In this document: positions 46,524 to 57,900 of the stretch, piece after piece
How the letters are laid out: every line of letters starts with the position of its first letter
Position numbering within the stretch: position 1 is the first letter of the stretch
Assembly (NCBI GenBank): GCA_009760855.2
Contig: WPIO01000009.1
Span: forward strand, 7,353,001-7,417,000
Direction: 5' to 3'
DNA from: Cristatella mucedo
Lineage: Eukaryota; Bryozoa; Phylactolaemata; Cristatellidae
Length of the DNA stretch: 64,000 nucleotides
Made by a program: the position numbers and the translations under genes
Notes under the pieces: generated by a model
What the model saw: only the letters and a program-made list of their open reading frames with translations
What the model was told of the DNA's origin: nothing
Databases searched by the model: none

Positions 46524-46588
46524 ATGCCTCTAGGCAGTCACCGCAGCGACTACTCGATAGAATGCACAGCGGATGTGCGGTGTATTGA
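46427..46588 (+). other. Overlapping upstream ORF of NUP37
   Basis: An ATG at 46427 opens 53 codons in another frame and ends with TGA at 46586, inside the NUP37 coding region. If the transcript starts before 46427, this frame could reduce NUP37 translation. If it starts after, it is irrelevant. Confidence 0.3.
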
Positions 46589-49500
46589 GTTCTCCCCGTT
46601 TGAGTGGTCGCAAAATGTGCTGTTATTCGTCAGCGGGAACGTTGTCTGCGCTTATAACTGCAGGTTTGTTGCCGAGGTAAGCGATCGACCGAAGTGCAGT
46701 TCCTCGGTGTGTCGGTCGCCCTTACAGCTGAGCTACCTGGGAGACCCTCCCCATTCTTCTTGGACCGCCCGACCTCCTCTGGTAGAAAGCGGTGTCAGGC
46801 TGCACGGGATACCAAACGAAGCGGTGTCTGGGGGCTGAGCGCTCGCCATCCATATCTGACCATGGCGGCCCTGTCACCACTGGTCCACGATGTGCGACCG
46901 ATCATCGAGTAATGCAGACGCTTTTTACAGGCCAGGGAAGACCCTGTTCCTCGCTGTGACTTCAAACTGCTGAGTGAATTCAACCATACTGCGATAGCCT
47001 CCAGCATCTCGATCAGTCCCGAATCGACTTTGAACATGGAGCCGTGGGTGCTAAGGTAATCGGAGCTGCCCTTGTTTTCGTGCTGCGAGAAAGCATGCTG
47101 ACCCGCGCTTTACCGTTTCCAATCAGCCGAAAGCCGGCGCACCACCAGTTAGTGCTTGCGGGAGTGGGCAGTTTGCTGCAATATGCTTGCTGCAAGAAAG
47201 CAAGTACTTTGTGGGGGTCGCCCGTTGATGTATCCCTTGAGGGTTATTCTGTGAGTGGTACTTCCTGAAGCCGTTGGGCTGACGAAATTTAGGTTCTGCA
47301 CTTCGGCTGCAGATGGCAACGTTCGTATATTCACCAGCGATGTGAAGAAAACTGTCGAGCTTAAGGTAAGGGGCCGTCGAATGCCTAGTGCAGGCGCTTT
47401 ATTGTGGACAGATGTATACTTACGCTTACACTTACACTTTACAACCTCAGGCCTGTCAGTACAAAGAGTCGGGAGATTGATGTGGAGTTGCAATGTGTGG
47501 GATGTGAAATGAACTGTCGCAGCAGCACACGACGTTCTGAGGCTCGTCTAGATTCACATCTCCTGTGCTCGGTGGGAGTTGATTGCACCTCGCCACCCTC
47601 CGAAAAGATCGTTAATTAATGTGACTAGCAAACCTTGAGGATGTCCTATCTCCGAACGACTTTATCTTGTTCAATCGGCAGAAAGCATGGGTGCGTTAGC
47701 TTAGTCGTCATTCGGTTGTACTTTGCCTTGATCCCTCCCAGCCATCCGGATCGACGAACTCTTCCAGCTCCTTTGCTGCATGTATTGATGACATCCGCAC
47801 CTGGCAGCAGTGGCAGAGCCAGTGGACAGGGAGGCAATTGGACAGAGGGAGGTGTCCATATCCAAATGGGCAAATTTTCCCAGGCCGTGGGACCTTGCCC
47901 CCAACCTGATCTCTTTCTTGCCTTCCAACCTGAAAATCCTGGCTCCACCTCTAAATGGCGGTGCACTTTCTTAAATTGAATTATGATAACATAAACTTAC
48001 CAGCTATTGGAATACCAGGTGTCATTTAGAAATTGGAAAATAATGCTCAAAATTGGCTCTGCCAGCATATCTCCTGTTGCATCTCCACGAAATCTAGGTA
48101 GTCTGTTCCAAAGTGACCTTTCATTAGACGACCACAATCAAGTCTGCCTACTTTTAGCTGCATAACACTGCTAAAATTCGGGCTTGATTAGACAGGGATA
48201 CTACATCTATATTGATCTGTGCATTTGTGACATCCCGTCTCGACTTCTGTAACTCTCAGCATGCTGATCTAGCGGGCTGTGCAATTAGGCACTTACAGCT
48301 TGTGGAAAACTCTGCAGCTATGCTTGTCTGTCGTGAGTGCCGCAGTTGCCATATCACACCACTTATCACCGATCTGCACTGGTTTCCAATCGAGGAATGT
48401 ATCGACTTTAAGGTTTTATTGCTCACTTTTAGGTCCCATCATTTGCTGGTTCCAGCTTATTTATGAGAACTATTACTGCACCAAGCTAGGCATCGTACTG
48501 CCTTCTTTTCTATCTAGTCACTTAGCTTTGCCTTGAACTAATCTCAAATCCTTTGGAGACAGTGCCTTTATTTAATTTGTGCTCGCAAAGCCTGGAAATC
48601 ACTCCCGACTGACGTCACGACATCTCCTGACGACTTTTTAAAAAAAAGTTAAAACCACGCCTGTTTTTCACTGTATTTGATGGGTCCTTGTGGTTGGTCC
48701 TTAGTGTGCTTGTGCATGCCGGCACTGTGCATGTTATCACTAATCATATGTACATGTTGACAATGTGCATGTTACCTCTAACCATGGGATCACACTTCCT
48801 TTGCAGTATGTCCAAAGGACCTTAAAAAGATTTAGTTCTCTGAGGATACTTTACAAATGTATTATTATCACTTAATATTATCAATATGCACGGTCTCTGA
48901 TGCCTGCCCGAAGGGTGTTGTCGTGCAAAGTGGCAGAAGCTACCTCCCATCTAGCAAAAGTGATTGAATCTAATCGGATGCTCAGCTGCTGCTCTTGCTC
49001 CTGCTACTCTTGCTTCTGCTCTTGCTTTTGCTGCTCTTGCTCTTGCTCTTGCTGCTCAGCTGCTGCTCTTGCTCTTGCTCTTGCTGCTCTTGCTCCTGCT
49101 GCTCTTGCTGCTCAGCTGCTGCTCTTGCTCTTGCTGCTCTTGCTCCTGCTGCTCTTGCTGCTCAGCTGCTGCTCTTGCTCCTGCTGCTCTTGCTCTTGCT
49201 GCTCTTGCTCCTGCTGCTCTTGCTGCTCAGCTGCTGCTCTTGCTCCTGCTGCTCTTGCTCTTGCTGCTGCTCTTGCTCTTGCTGCTCTTGCTCTTGCTGC
49301 TCTTGCTCTTGCTGCTCTTGCTGCTCAGCTGCTCTTGCTCTTGCTGCTCTTGCTCCTGCTCTTGCTGCTCTTGCTCTTGCTCTTGCTCTTGCTGCTCTTG
49401 CTCTTGCTACTCTTGCTCTTGCTGCTATGGCTTTTTTGCTGCTAGTTGCAACAGCATAATAGTGCGCCACATTGCACCGCATCACTGCTTCACCATTGAC

Positions 49501-52500
49501 CATTGCTTTAGCTTCTCTCGGGCCATGTTGGCTTCGTGAACAGCGCGGCATTCGACCGAGACAAGGGGCTCCGCGTGGCCAGCGTCGGCGACGACTGCAC
49601 GTGCCGCCTGTGGGACTGCAACGACGGGCAGGAGGTGTGCATTTTTCCTTTAAGGTCTGCCGGCGTCGCCGTACTGTTTCACGCCAGTGACAACACAAAG
49701 GTAACCGGCCCGTGACATGAGCCGGCCGCCCTATGCTGCTGGCCACCTTATGCTACTGGCCACTGCCTCGGGCTCGTGCAGAACGTGCGAGAGGCGATAC
49801 TGCGATATTTCTTGTGCACCTTACGAGCGAGCAGCAGCCGCTTGCTGTCGTGTGCTGTTGCCTTCAGCTGCCAGCCGCAGCCTTGCTGACTCGGAGCCTC
49901 ACTGCCTCGCCGATTTCGACCGGTGCATTACTGCGATGTGGCACTAGTGGCCCAGGCACAAGCCGTTCCACTTGCCCTGGGTGAAAGCAGCCAAGGGTCA
50001 TCAGCTGCTACGTAAACGAGGCTGCTGTTGAATCTGATGCTTAATTTACTTTTGACTGTGTGTCTCGGCTGGTCTTCCACTTAGAGCAAGCAGATCTGGT
50101 GCTGACAATAGTTGTTAAAGAAGTGGCTTCCATGCAAGCAATGACACAGAGCTGCGTTTCGGGGGGTGAGGACACTTCGATGATCCGAAACCAGTCGCCT
50201 TGCTCTGAGGTGACGTTGTAGAACTGGTTCGCCTGTCAAAGAAAGTCACCGTCTTGGCTACGAAGAAGAAAACGGTCATCTGAGGTTGCGAGAATTTAGG
50301 AGGGTGCCCCTTCTGCCTGATATGGCTGAAGAACAGCTCTCCGACATTGAGAAAAATTGTGGCGCTGCATAAACCTAGGCGAGCTCCGCATTTTATGTGC
50401 GCAGGCATGCAGCTTCTCCATGCATGTCGTTAACCATTTAGTCTTGCACGACACTATATAAACGACCTATTGTTATTATTATTAGTAACCTGAAATCCTT
50501 TGGAGATCGTGCATTTAGTTCGTATGCTCCCAAAGCTTGGAGCTCACTCCCGACTTGCTTCACAACATCCCCTGACTTGACCACATTTAAAAAGAACTGA
50601 AAAACACACCTATTTAGGACAGCATTTAGTGGATCCCTGTAATTCGACCTTGGTGTGCTTACGTGTGCTAATACTGTGCATGCTGCCACTAACCACACTT
50701 GCATGCTGACCATGTGCATGTCACCCTTAACCATGTTATTCTTCTTGTTTATCAAGCATGATACCACTCACCATTCGAGCGTGTTTCCTAACAGCAAATG
50801 TAAAGTGCAGAAAGAGATTGAGTTCTCTGAGGGCGCTTTATCAAGTGCATTAGTATTAGTATTATTACTACTAGCTTATGCCCGTGAAAAATCGAGGACA
50901 ATTTTAGTATTGCATTACAGCGTGCAACCTAATGGTAAGCTGGCCGTAGCTGGGGGGAGCCCGGCCTACAGACGGTCAAGAGCTTCACACCACGACCTGT
51001 GACCTGGGGAAGTGCTCAAATTTTGCCATCAGTCTCTTTTTGTTTTTGACTTTAAGTGAGGCGTTTGCTGAGGTTTGACAGCGCAGAAGCTCCTGCGGCT
51101 TTTCCTTCGTCAGCCTGACTCTTCCTGCTGTAGAGTTTGTCGTAGGCGATGATTCCGTTGAGTTTCGGCAGTGTGACACAGAGTGGCTTCCGTTGTTGCT
51201 TGGTTTTTCTCGTTGTCCGTTAGGTAGGCCTATAATCTGCTGACTTTGCTTCTAGCTGTAAAGACTCGCCGGTCCACAATGCTGGGTGGAAACCTCAGCC
51301 CCGCCCCCGTGAAGACCATCATGCATGTCCGTCGCTTACCAAAGGCAGGTGCAGCACGACTTCCTGTCGGCCTCGCTCACGCCGGCAGCTTTCCACTAAA
51401 TGCACCGCCGTTTTTCAATATGCTCACTCAGCTGGTCAAGGCGGAAGCTGGAAAGCGAGCCCGGCGTACCAGTCGCCAAATCAGGTGGCAGCAAAGGGGG
51501 GTCGTAGTGGAGAGAGCGTGCAAGCTGCTGGAATGCCTCGGTCACTCTTTGAACAATTCGTGGAAGTGCCAAGTCCTGTGAAGCTCTAGTGTTTCAATTT
51601 TCAGTAATAAACTATGAGAGGTACATTCTGCATATGCAAATTAGCAAAGTATCTCCCCTTTTTCTACGCTCATAATTGCCGTACCGTCGTAATACGACTG
51701 TAAATATTCAGCCAGGGACCCGTGTCGTGTCATATGTGTGCACCTGCCGTCAATGACTGTCACGGGCGGACTAACTAACAAATCTAGATCATTATGCCGT
51801 GATGGCACACTAGGTAAGGCGGTTGCTTTCACGACCTCGGGACCGAGGTCGTGGGTTCGATTCCTGCGGTGGGCGATTCTGTATCGCCACTGCAAGCAGT
51901 GGTGATAGCCGTAAAGGCTCTTCTGTCGCTATACAAAAAGAGGCTGTTTAATCAGCTAGGATTATAGGGGTAGAATATCACGAATGAATTAATGTGAACG
52001 TGGCATCAGTGACTATGATAGACTAATTAACAAACCTAGCTAGAGGAGCCAGCTCTTAAGAGGCCCGGCCTACTACCAGGATGGGTCTTTTCATAAAGCT
52101 GCGTCTACACTTTGGGTCCCTTCTTGGTCTTGCTTCGGTCTGTGGAGCATAGCTCAGCAACTCGTGGGTTTGGCCCAGTGGTTAAGGTGCTCGCTTTTAA
52201 TGACCGAGGTCGTGGCCTGGAGCCTCGTGGCACAGGTGAAGCGTCTGAATAGACATTAAGTCCTCTTAAGGAGCTATGCAAAAGAGTTATATTTGGTTAT
52301 TTTATTTATTTATTATGGATTTAGATTATTTTTATTAAGAAAAAGTAGAGGTCAGCTCATTCAGCAGCCTCGTTTTTTCTAGCCGTAGAAGAGCCGCAGC
52401 GGCTATCACTTCCGCTTCCGCGTTGAGTAGCTATGAATAGTGCTACTAGTTATATATAATTATAGTTAATAATATTAATATAAATAGTATTAATAAAAAT

Positions 52501-53640
52501 ATTTAATATATTATATATAATAATAAAAAATAATATATATAATAAAAATAGTTATATTATTTATATATATGAATATTGCACTGCATGACTCGAGTCTCTG
52601 CTGCCTGGGTGCGCGCAGAGCGGTTTTGCCCGTCAGCGTCGCACGAATGCTGCAGCCGTGATCGCCGTGTTGCAGATGTTGGTCGGTGAGAAGAGCAGCA
52701 CCATACGCTTGTACAATATCGTTGCACTGCAACCCGTCGCGTCGCTGACGTGCGGCTCCGTGGCTGCACCGCTGCGATCCGTTGCGTGGCATCCTGCCGA
52801 TCAGACGCAGGTGTACGCGCTAGCCGGGCCACAGTGGCTTGCCTTCGACATGTCCCGGTCGAGGTATGCCGGTCCTTCTCCTCCTTCCTTCCTTCCTTCC
52901 TTCCTTCCTTCCTAGGGTGTTTTGCTGTAGCTTGCTCGCTGCCTTGTTCTGCCTTGCCGAGAGTGGCTCGGTCGCTGACTGGCCACTCTGTGTGTCACGT
53001 GCTTGGTCCAAATCCGTTTCAGTCTTCCCTATCAGCACGGAGACGTGGGCGACACTTGCGCAGGCCGTTGTATTAGCTGTGCGTCGTCTCGTGCGAAAAT
53101 CGTTGCTACCGTGGCCGGCTGGGGAGCTCACCTCCGCGTGTTCAACGTTGGCATCAAAGGAAAGCAGGTGAGGGGAGACTGTGTACTTGCTTGGACGGTG
53201 ATAGCAGCCCAGGAAGAGGCAATGTGCTTGCTCTTCACGACCGAGGTCACCGGGTTCGAAACCGGCAATGGGCGATCCTTAATTATTTATTGCCAACTGC
53301 AAGCGGTGGTGATAGCCGTCAAGGCTACACAAATGAGGCTGTTAAAATAGTAAACAATTATATAATAAATTCAAAAATACATTCGATGGCATCGGTAGGC
53401 GCCCGAAAACATGGTGACGTTCCAGCGAGGTCACGAGTGCATACTTGCAGGCACTGCAATTGTAAAGATGCTTCTATCTGCACACTCGTGTTATAGGCTA
53501 ATTCAGTGACGTTTTGTTTTTAGTCTGTGATTGACTTTCAAGCGCCCCTTGGCAATGGCGTCTCGTGGCACAATAGCCAACCTGTGTTGGCTCTTGGTGG
53601 AGACAAGAAAGTGCACCTTTTCTTTGTCAATCAGCTGTGA
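46524..53640 (+). CDS. NUP37: NUP37 nucleoporin (complete, 7 exons)
   Basis: WD-repeat beta-propeller of the Nup107-160 (Y) complex of the nuclear pore scaffold, also found at kinetochores in vertebrates. Exons 46524-46676, 46931-47055, 47293-47365, 49512-49700, 52676-52863, 53023-53167 and 53524-53640 (with stop); phases agree and total 329 aa against 326 in human. Matches to human NUP37 include VRCIEFSPFEW in exon 1 and FCTSAADGNVRIFTSDV in exon 3. Exon 4 has SGHVGFVNSAAFD, then VASVGDDCTCRLWD, a classic WD repeat. Exon 5 has GEKSSTIRLYN, and exon 7 has VSWHNSQPVLALGGDKKVHL. The ATG at 46524 is the first in this frame. Introns hold an L2-A copy and a CTG/CTC/TTG minisatellite (intron 3), an L2-A, a SINE-B and SINE-As (intron 4), a TTCC repeat (intron 5) and a SINE-A (intron 6). 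An AATAAA lies 257 bases after the stop. Confidence 0.95.
48110..48870 (+). mobile_element. L2-A 3' part, sense, NUP37 intron 3
   Basis: Reads SRLDFCNSQHADLAGCAIR, then HITPLITDLHWFPIEE and the KAWKSLPTDV-like end across frameshifts, followed by 3' UTR and a short ATT run. Confidence 0.85.
48976..49437. repeat. CTG/CTC/TTG minisatellite, NUP37 intron 3
   Basis: About 460 bases built from CTGCTC, TTGCTC and CTCAGCTG blocks in a higher-order pattern. The trinucleotides used avoid stop codons, so all three plus frames stay open (leucine-rich, alanine-leucine, and serine-cysteine). It ends 74 bases before exon 4 (49512). Confidence 0.95.
49701..50480. other. NUP37 intron 4, first part, nothing recognised
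   Basis: GC-rich start then ordinary intron. No repeat or exon could be assigned. Confidence 0.4.
50485..50870 (+). mobile_element. L2-A 3' end, sense, NUP37 intron 4
   Basis: Coding end with ATGCTCCCAAAGCTTGGAGC and the KTHLFRTAFSG equivalent, then 3' UTR and a degenerate ATT run (TTAGTATTAGTATTATT). Confidence 0.88.
50871..51790. other. NUP37 intron 4, middle part, nothing recognised
   Basis: No exon missing from the NUP37 model and no known repeat was seen here. Confidence 0.4.
51796..51965 (+). mobile_element. SINE-A, sense (near consensus), NUP37 intron 4
   Basis: GTGATGGCACACTAGGTAAG head with box A, CACGACCTCGGGACCGAGG stem, box B GGTTCGATTCC, body GTGGTGATAGCCGTAAAGGC, and tail GAGGCTGTTTAATCAGCTAG. 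One of the cleanest copies. Confidence 0.92.
52163..52292 (+). mobile_element. SINE-B, sense, NUP37 intron 4
   Basis: Head TTTGGCCCAGTGGTTAAGGT (box A), decayed box B (GGCCTGGAGCC), and tail GAAGCGTCTGAATAGACATT that corresponds to the L2 tail. Confidence 0.82.
52350..52441 (-). mobile_element. SINE-A fragment, antisense
   Basis: Tail and body only: GTCAGCTCATTCAGCAGCC and GCGGCTATCACTTCCGCTTCC. The tRNA part is absent. Confidence 0.75.
52441..52572. repeat. AT-only tract, NUP37 intron 4
   Basis: About 130 bases almost entirely A and T (TATATAATTATAG, AATATTAATATAAATAG and so on), roughly 100 bases before exon 5. Confidence 0.85.
52886..52912. repeat. TTCC microsatellite, NUP37 intron 5
   Basis: About seven TTCC units 22 bases past the exon 5 donor, in a 159-base intron. 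Confidence 0.85.
53198..53350 (+). mobile_element. SINE-A, sense, NUP37 intron 6
   Basis: Head with GCAGCCCAGGAAGAGGC, box B GGTTCGAAACC, body CAAGCGGTGGTGATAGCCGT and tail ATGAGGCTGTTAAAATAG. Starts about 30 bases after the exon 6 donor, in the gene's sense. Confidence 0.85.
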
Positions 53641-53896
53641 TGTGTACTCGGTATATTGATGATGAGAGTGTCGCTGTGGTATACCATTTTGCCAGCACAT
53701 TATGCCTGTGCGAGCATGGCGAGTGGTTCAGCCGTCTACATGCTGGCAGCAGTGCCCTTGTGCAGAGCCCCGCCTCGGCGACGCACAGACGAGACTTTGG
53801 AGCTCAAAGCAGCGAAACAAATGATTTGGGCGTTGGATGACTGAGCTATGTGTTCTCAAATTTCATCCGTTATGTTTATTTAACGGCCGGAAGTTT

Positions 53897-53902
53897 AATA
53901 AA
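53897..53902 (+). terminator. Polyadenylation signal AATAAA, NUP37
   Basis: AATAAA 257 bases after the NUP37 stop codon, the first canonical signal downstream on this strand. Confidence 0.6.
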
Positions 53903-54049
53903 GCAAACTGCTTTGTAACAGTCATAATTTGAAGTGTTGGTGCTATCGCATATACAATGTGTGGCCTCTGTCGTGTTTCTGTTTGTTTTTGTTTCTGGTG
54001 TGAATATCGGTTCTTATTTAAAATCGGTGACTAGATTCAAGCTTGGTTA

Positions 54050-54120
54050 ATAATAATAATGATAATGTAACTGTATAACACCTTGAAACAACTTAATCTC
54101 TTTCTAGGCTCTTAGCATAG
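54050..54120 (-). mobile_element. L2-A tail fragment, antisense
   Basis: AAT run followed by AACAACTTAATCTCTTTCTAG, the reverse complement of the L2 tail. Confidence 0.65.
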
Positions 54121-54353
54121 GCAGTAGAGGATGAACGTCAGTATGTATGGGTAGGCTGTCAATGTCACCGAACCTGATCTGACCGTGTGACTCCTCACTC
54201 ACCGAGCCACTGAACTCTATATGTGTCCGGGCATGGATTTGCCTGTGCTGGGTCTGCTAACAAAGCTCTTCGTCAGACAGCCTTAGTCACAAATCAGAGC
54301 ATTAGAATCTCAGCCCGCCAACCGACCACAGTCGCCTGAAGTGAAACCGAAAG

Positions 54354-54395
<42 letters not shown>

Positions 54396-54428
54396 CTCTC
54401 TCTCACTCACTTCTCTCACTCTCTCTGC
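54354..54428. repeat. CT microsatellite
   Basis: Long CT run with a few CCC and CA interruptions, intergenic downstream of NUP37. Confidence 0.95.
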
Positions 54429-55009
54429 GAGGGCATGTGTATGTGTCACGTTTGATGCTCTTTGGCTGTTGCCTACTTCGGCTAGCTGTTAACACATATC
54501 AACTAATTGCAGCACTGGTCATATGACCACGAGGACGGCCTATTCCGACTTGCTGCCTAATTGGACTCAATCCTAACCTCTTCCTTCAGTTATGTCTAGC
54601 GACACGACATCAGCGAGCTCGTGGCTCGGTACGTACAAAAGAGCCACGTCGAGTTCCATACACATACGACTCCGACTCTAACGCCACTAAGACTACATGT
54701 GTGTTACACCGAGGTCAAGTTTTCTATAGCATACTTGAAGCCTAAGCAGCTTTCGGTGTGCTTACGGTAAACTACGGACTTAGTCTCACGAAACGTTGAG
54801 AAAGTGAGACGCATAGCTTGGTCAGTGTAAGTAGCATGGAAATAGCAGCTCTGGAGGACTGGAAAGGATGTGCCACAATTAGCTGCAGGAGAGTAGATGT
54901 CATAGCATAAGAATTACGGTGTGTGTTTCACTGTCTAGGACATTCGGAGCAAAAGCTTGTGTTACCAACGGTCTTTAAGTGTAGGACTAGAACGCTAATT
55001 GATTGCCCT
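54429..55009. other. Intergenic, nothing recognised
   Basis: No coding blocks or known repeat seen. Confidence 0.4.
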
Positions 55010-55580
55010 TCGACGACCTGAGGGCACGAGGAAGCTGAAACTGGTGCAGCAGTTCAGCTAGATATGAACGAGCCAGGTGCTGGTGGGCCTTATGGGTTAG
55101 GGTAAGAACTAAACTGTGTATTTGTTGATCAACTTGAAGCCGTCGAAGCTCCTGCAAAGGATACACTTAGTCAAACCTTTGGGATTTGCAAGCTAGCCTT
55201 GCAGCCATATTCATCACCAGCTACTGAGGCCTCGTGGCTTTATTCGGTAGCCCAGCCAAAATGAAATTGCAATTATCCAGCCTAGACAGAACCAGGGGGC
55301 TAGTTGATTTTTTTGCAAGCCACTGCGGTGGACTAATTTTAATCGCCTTAATCTTATGAGAGATCGGGCGTGACGGCCAGCTGTGGAGGCACTGAACATT
55401 CAAAAATTTAGGCACATGTCAAAGATGGCACATAAATTCTGAGTATGTGGTGACAGTACGACAACAACTTCATCACGAGAAATCGAATATCCAAGGCAAG
55501 CATCGAATACATCAGTTGTTGCAGCAGATTCCGACATCTCGGGGGACTCAAAGCCGACACAGCCAGTGGATAGGAGGTGA
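55010..55580 (-). mobile_element. L2-B retrotransposon fragment, antisense
   Basis: The minus strand reads WLAKKSTSPLVLSRLDNCNF then ILAGLPNKATRPQ, matching LAKNVTSSLVLSRLDYCNYL in the copy at 45610-45670. Near 55540 it carries the SESAATTDVFDACL block. Truncated and shifted. Confidence 0.8.
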
Positions 55581-56150
55581 ACGGAAACCTTCATGAAATT
55601 GCTGTGAAGTGTCGGATGAAACTCACTCCTCGTACACGTACGCATATCGAGTTCGCACGCTCGCTGAGGGTCTTTGTCGGGGACTTTGAGTGGAGGAGAA
55701 AAATGTCGCGGAGTCAGGCGACAGGTGAGTCAAGGAGGAACGAGCGGTACCGCGAGGGTCACGTGACTGGTGCTTCGATTTGCTGGTAATTGTGCCGGCG
55801 ACCAGCCTAAGCTGTGATCCGAGGATACCGTGCGATGCGGTCGGCTTTCGGTCGCGTTATTAGAAAGGCAGCCGTGTTAGGTCGGCAAACTGGACGACCT
55901 GCTTATAATGCACTGATCAGTTCACAAACGAAACTAGTAATAAAATTGACATGCTTCGTTTGCACCACCTGAAAGTCGCCTAGAAAGAGATTCAGTTCGC
56001 TTTGTATGCCTCCGGCAAGTCGTCGCCTGAGCGCCCAAAAACGGTCTTATCTCGGCTTTGCTAATTCCTACGGACAACCGAACAATCAAATGAATGAACA
56101 CACATACAGCTAACCTTCGGCGAAACGGGACACTTAAATAAGATAAAAAA
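55581..56150. other. Intergenic with a short L2 tail remnant
   Basis: An L2-like tail piece (AAGTCGCCTAGAAAGAGATTC) lies at about 55974-55994. Nothing else recognised. Confidence 0.4.
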
Positions 56151-56311
56151 TAATTATAATTCTTGTGTATAGCAGCCCAAGAGAATCTAATCTCTGTTCA
56201 GGCGCTTCAAATACGCCACGTGGCTCGAGCCCATGACCTCGGTCATCAAATGCATTCACCTTGACCTCGGTCATCAAAGGCGAGCACCTTAACCTATGAG
56301 AAAAACCAGGA
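56151..56311 (-). mobile_element. SINE-B with internal duplication, antisense
   Basis: L2-like tail, box B as GGCTCGAGCCC, then GACCTCGGTCATCAAA twice (about 56236 and 56263), and a decayed box A end (CCTTAACCTATGAG). Confidence 0.82.
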
Positions 56312-56554
56312 CGGCAGGCTACTGACGGTCGTTCAGTCATCCGGTGCTGACCTCGACTACAGGCAAAGTTTCGTTTAGATTAACTGCTCCTCATACTCTA
56401 CTGTACTCCTCACCTCGGCTGAGCCAGGTACATGATCCGCAGGCTGTGACCAGACATTTTGTACAAACGACATTCGCAGTTAGTACGCCGGAAGTGATAA
56501 CTAGCTAACCTGCTCACAATTTTTTCTGGACAAATGCAATGGCCTGCGAAGCGC

Positions 56555-56696
56555 CCTCGTAGCCCAGGAGGTAAAGTGGTCGCTCTTCACGACCGAGGTT
56601 GTGGGTTCGAATCTTGCAGTGGGCGATCCTGTAGTGCCAACTACAAGCTGCGGCGATAGCCGTTAAGGCCCTTCTGCAGCCATGCAAATGAGGCTC
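56555..56696 (+). mobile_element. SINE-A, sense
   Basis: Head TAGCCCAGGAGGTAAAGTGG, box B GGTTCGAATCT, body GCGGCGATAGCCGTTAAGG and tail ATGAGGCTCATTTATG. Confidence 0.85.
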
Positions 56697-57069
56697 ATTT
56701 ATGCAAATATTATGAGCTTTTTGAGCGTGGCTGCTGACTTTGAACTGGAGCCCGCTGATGTAATAGCCACGACTAGCCGTCTGATTAGCTATTTGCACGA
56801 CATTTATCTCGATCATGCACGACTTCCGACGAGGAAGGAGGACGATAGGAGGAGGAAGGAGGATGGTCGCAGCTTTCATCGGGCGATTTCCTGCTCCAGT
56901 CATCACGCTGAGCTTTAGCAGCTATAAGCTGCTAAACCTGAAGTTACCTCCCTACCGTACCAACTGTAATATAAAGGCAATTCTCTACATTTTTTCTAGT
57001 TCGCTGTTGTAAATACCGCGATTTTGAAGTATCCGATGGCCTCCCAGATTTAGTCTTCAAACTCGCAGC

Positions 57070-57195
57070 GACATCTACTCTCCTGCTGCCGACTATGGTA
57101 CACCTTTTCCAGCGGTCCTGAGCTATACAAAACTCTCCTGCGTAAAACCCACATGGTCTTTGGTTATGTGCAGTTACAGACGGTAATACATGCAT
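57070..57195 (+). mobile_element. L2-B 3' end fragment
   Basis: CTACTCTCCTGCTGCCGACT matches the very end of the L2-B coding region (46046-46060). It is followed by ACAAAACTCTCCTGCGTAAA and GTTACAGACGG, the L2-B tail. Confidence 0.7.
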
Positions 57196-57321
57196 ACAAA
57201 CTCCAATGCACGTCGCCAAGATTTTGACTTATATGTACTCCTCTTTGACGTGCACAGAGTGAGCCATGCGAAGGGGCGAGTACTTGCTCACGTTTAAAAG
57301 CAGCGCGGCTTTGAGGTGCCC

Positions 57322-57624
57322 ATGGTGAACTGTCGATGCATAGAGGGCCATTTACTCAGGTTACTGGCGATTCCGAGAGCCTTGAATAGACCGACCGATT
57401 ATTACAGAAGCACAATTTATCTTGCTGACGGAAGGAGTAAGCAAAACGTTGGCGACGCTTTATCCGAGCTGTTACTTTTACACTCATCCAACAAGTTCTA
57501 CTCCTTGAGCTTAGACGTTCAAAGCTCTAGATTGAACCTAGTAAGATCTAGGCCTGTTGTCGGCTCTTTGAGGTCTTTCTCGTTCGGGGGAAGTGTGGCT
57601 TTCTCTCCTCTGCAGAATCTGTGA
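57322..57624 (+). other. Unidentified 100-codon ORF with a strong start context
   Basis: ATG at 57322 in GCCCATGG context opens a frame ending with TGA at 57622. Composition looks protein-like (DYYRSTIYLADGRSKQNV), but no family is recognised. An L2-A tail follows at once. Could be part of an unknown element. Confidence 0.15.
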
Positions 57625-57633
57625 AATTGGAAT

Positions 57634-57685
57634 CTGGATCTGAGGGCGCTTTATCAAGTGCATTATTATTATTATTATTATATCT
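57634..57685 (+). mobile_element. L2-A tail fragment, sense
   Basis: CTGAGGGCGCTTTATCAAGT followed by an ATT run. Confidence 0.75.
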
Positions 57686-57732
57686 GCAGTATATTCATCG
57701 CAGCCTGACTTGCCGCTCTCTCCTTAGAAATA

Positions 57733-57900
57733 CTAGCTGACTTAACAGCCTCTTTTGTATAGCGACAGATGAGCCTGTACGGCTGTCGCCCCGCTTGCAG
57801 CGGTGATAAAGAATCGCCCACCAGGGGATTCGAGCCCGCTACCTCGGGGCCTCGGGCATGAAAAGCAACTCCCTTACCTAGTGAGCCATCATGGCTCACC
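57733..57900 (-). mobile_element. SINE-A, antisense
   Basis: CTAGCTGACTTAACAGCCTC tail, body, box B as GATTCGAGCCC and head TGAGCCATCATGGCTCACC; near full length. Confidence 0.9.

Noticed and set aside
48900-49539. Several long leucine-, alanine- or serine-cysteine-rich frames
   Set aside because: They are the three readings of a stop-free minisatellite in NUP37 intron 3.
51796-51880. tRNA-like segment with box A and box B
   Set aside because: It continues into the SINE-A body and tail, and the same segment recurs more than ten times in the window, so it is a SINE head and not a tRNA gene.
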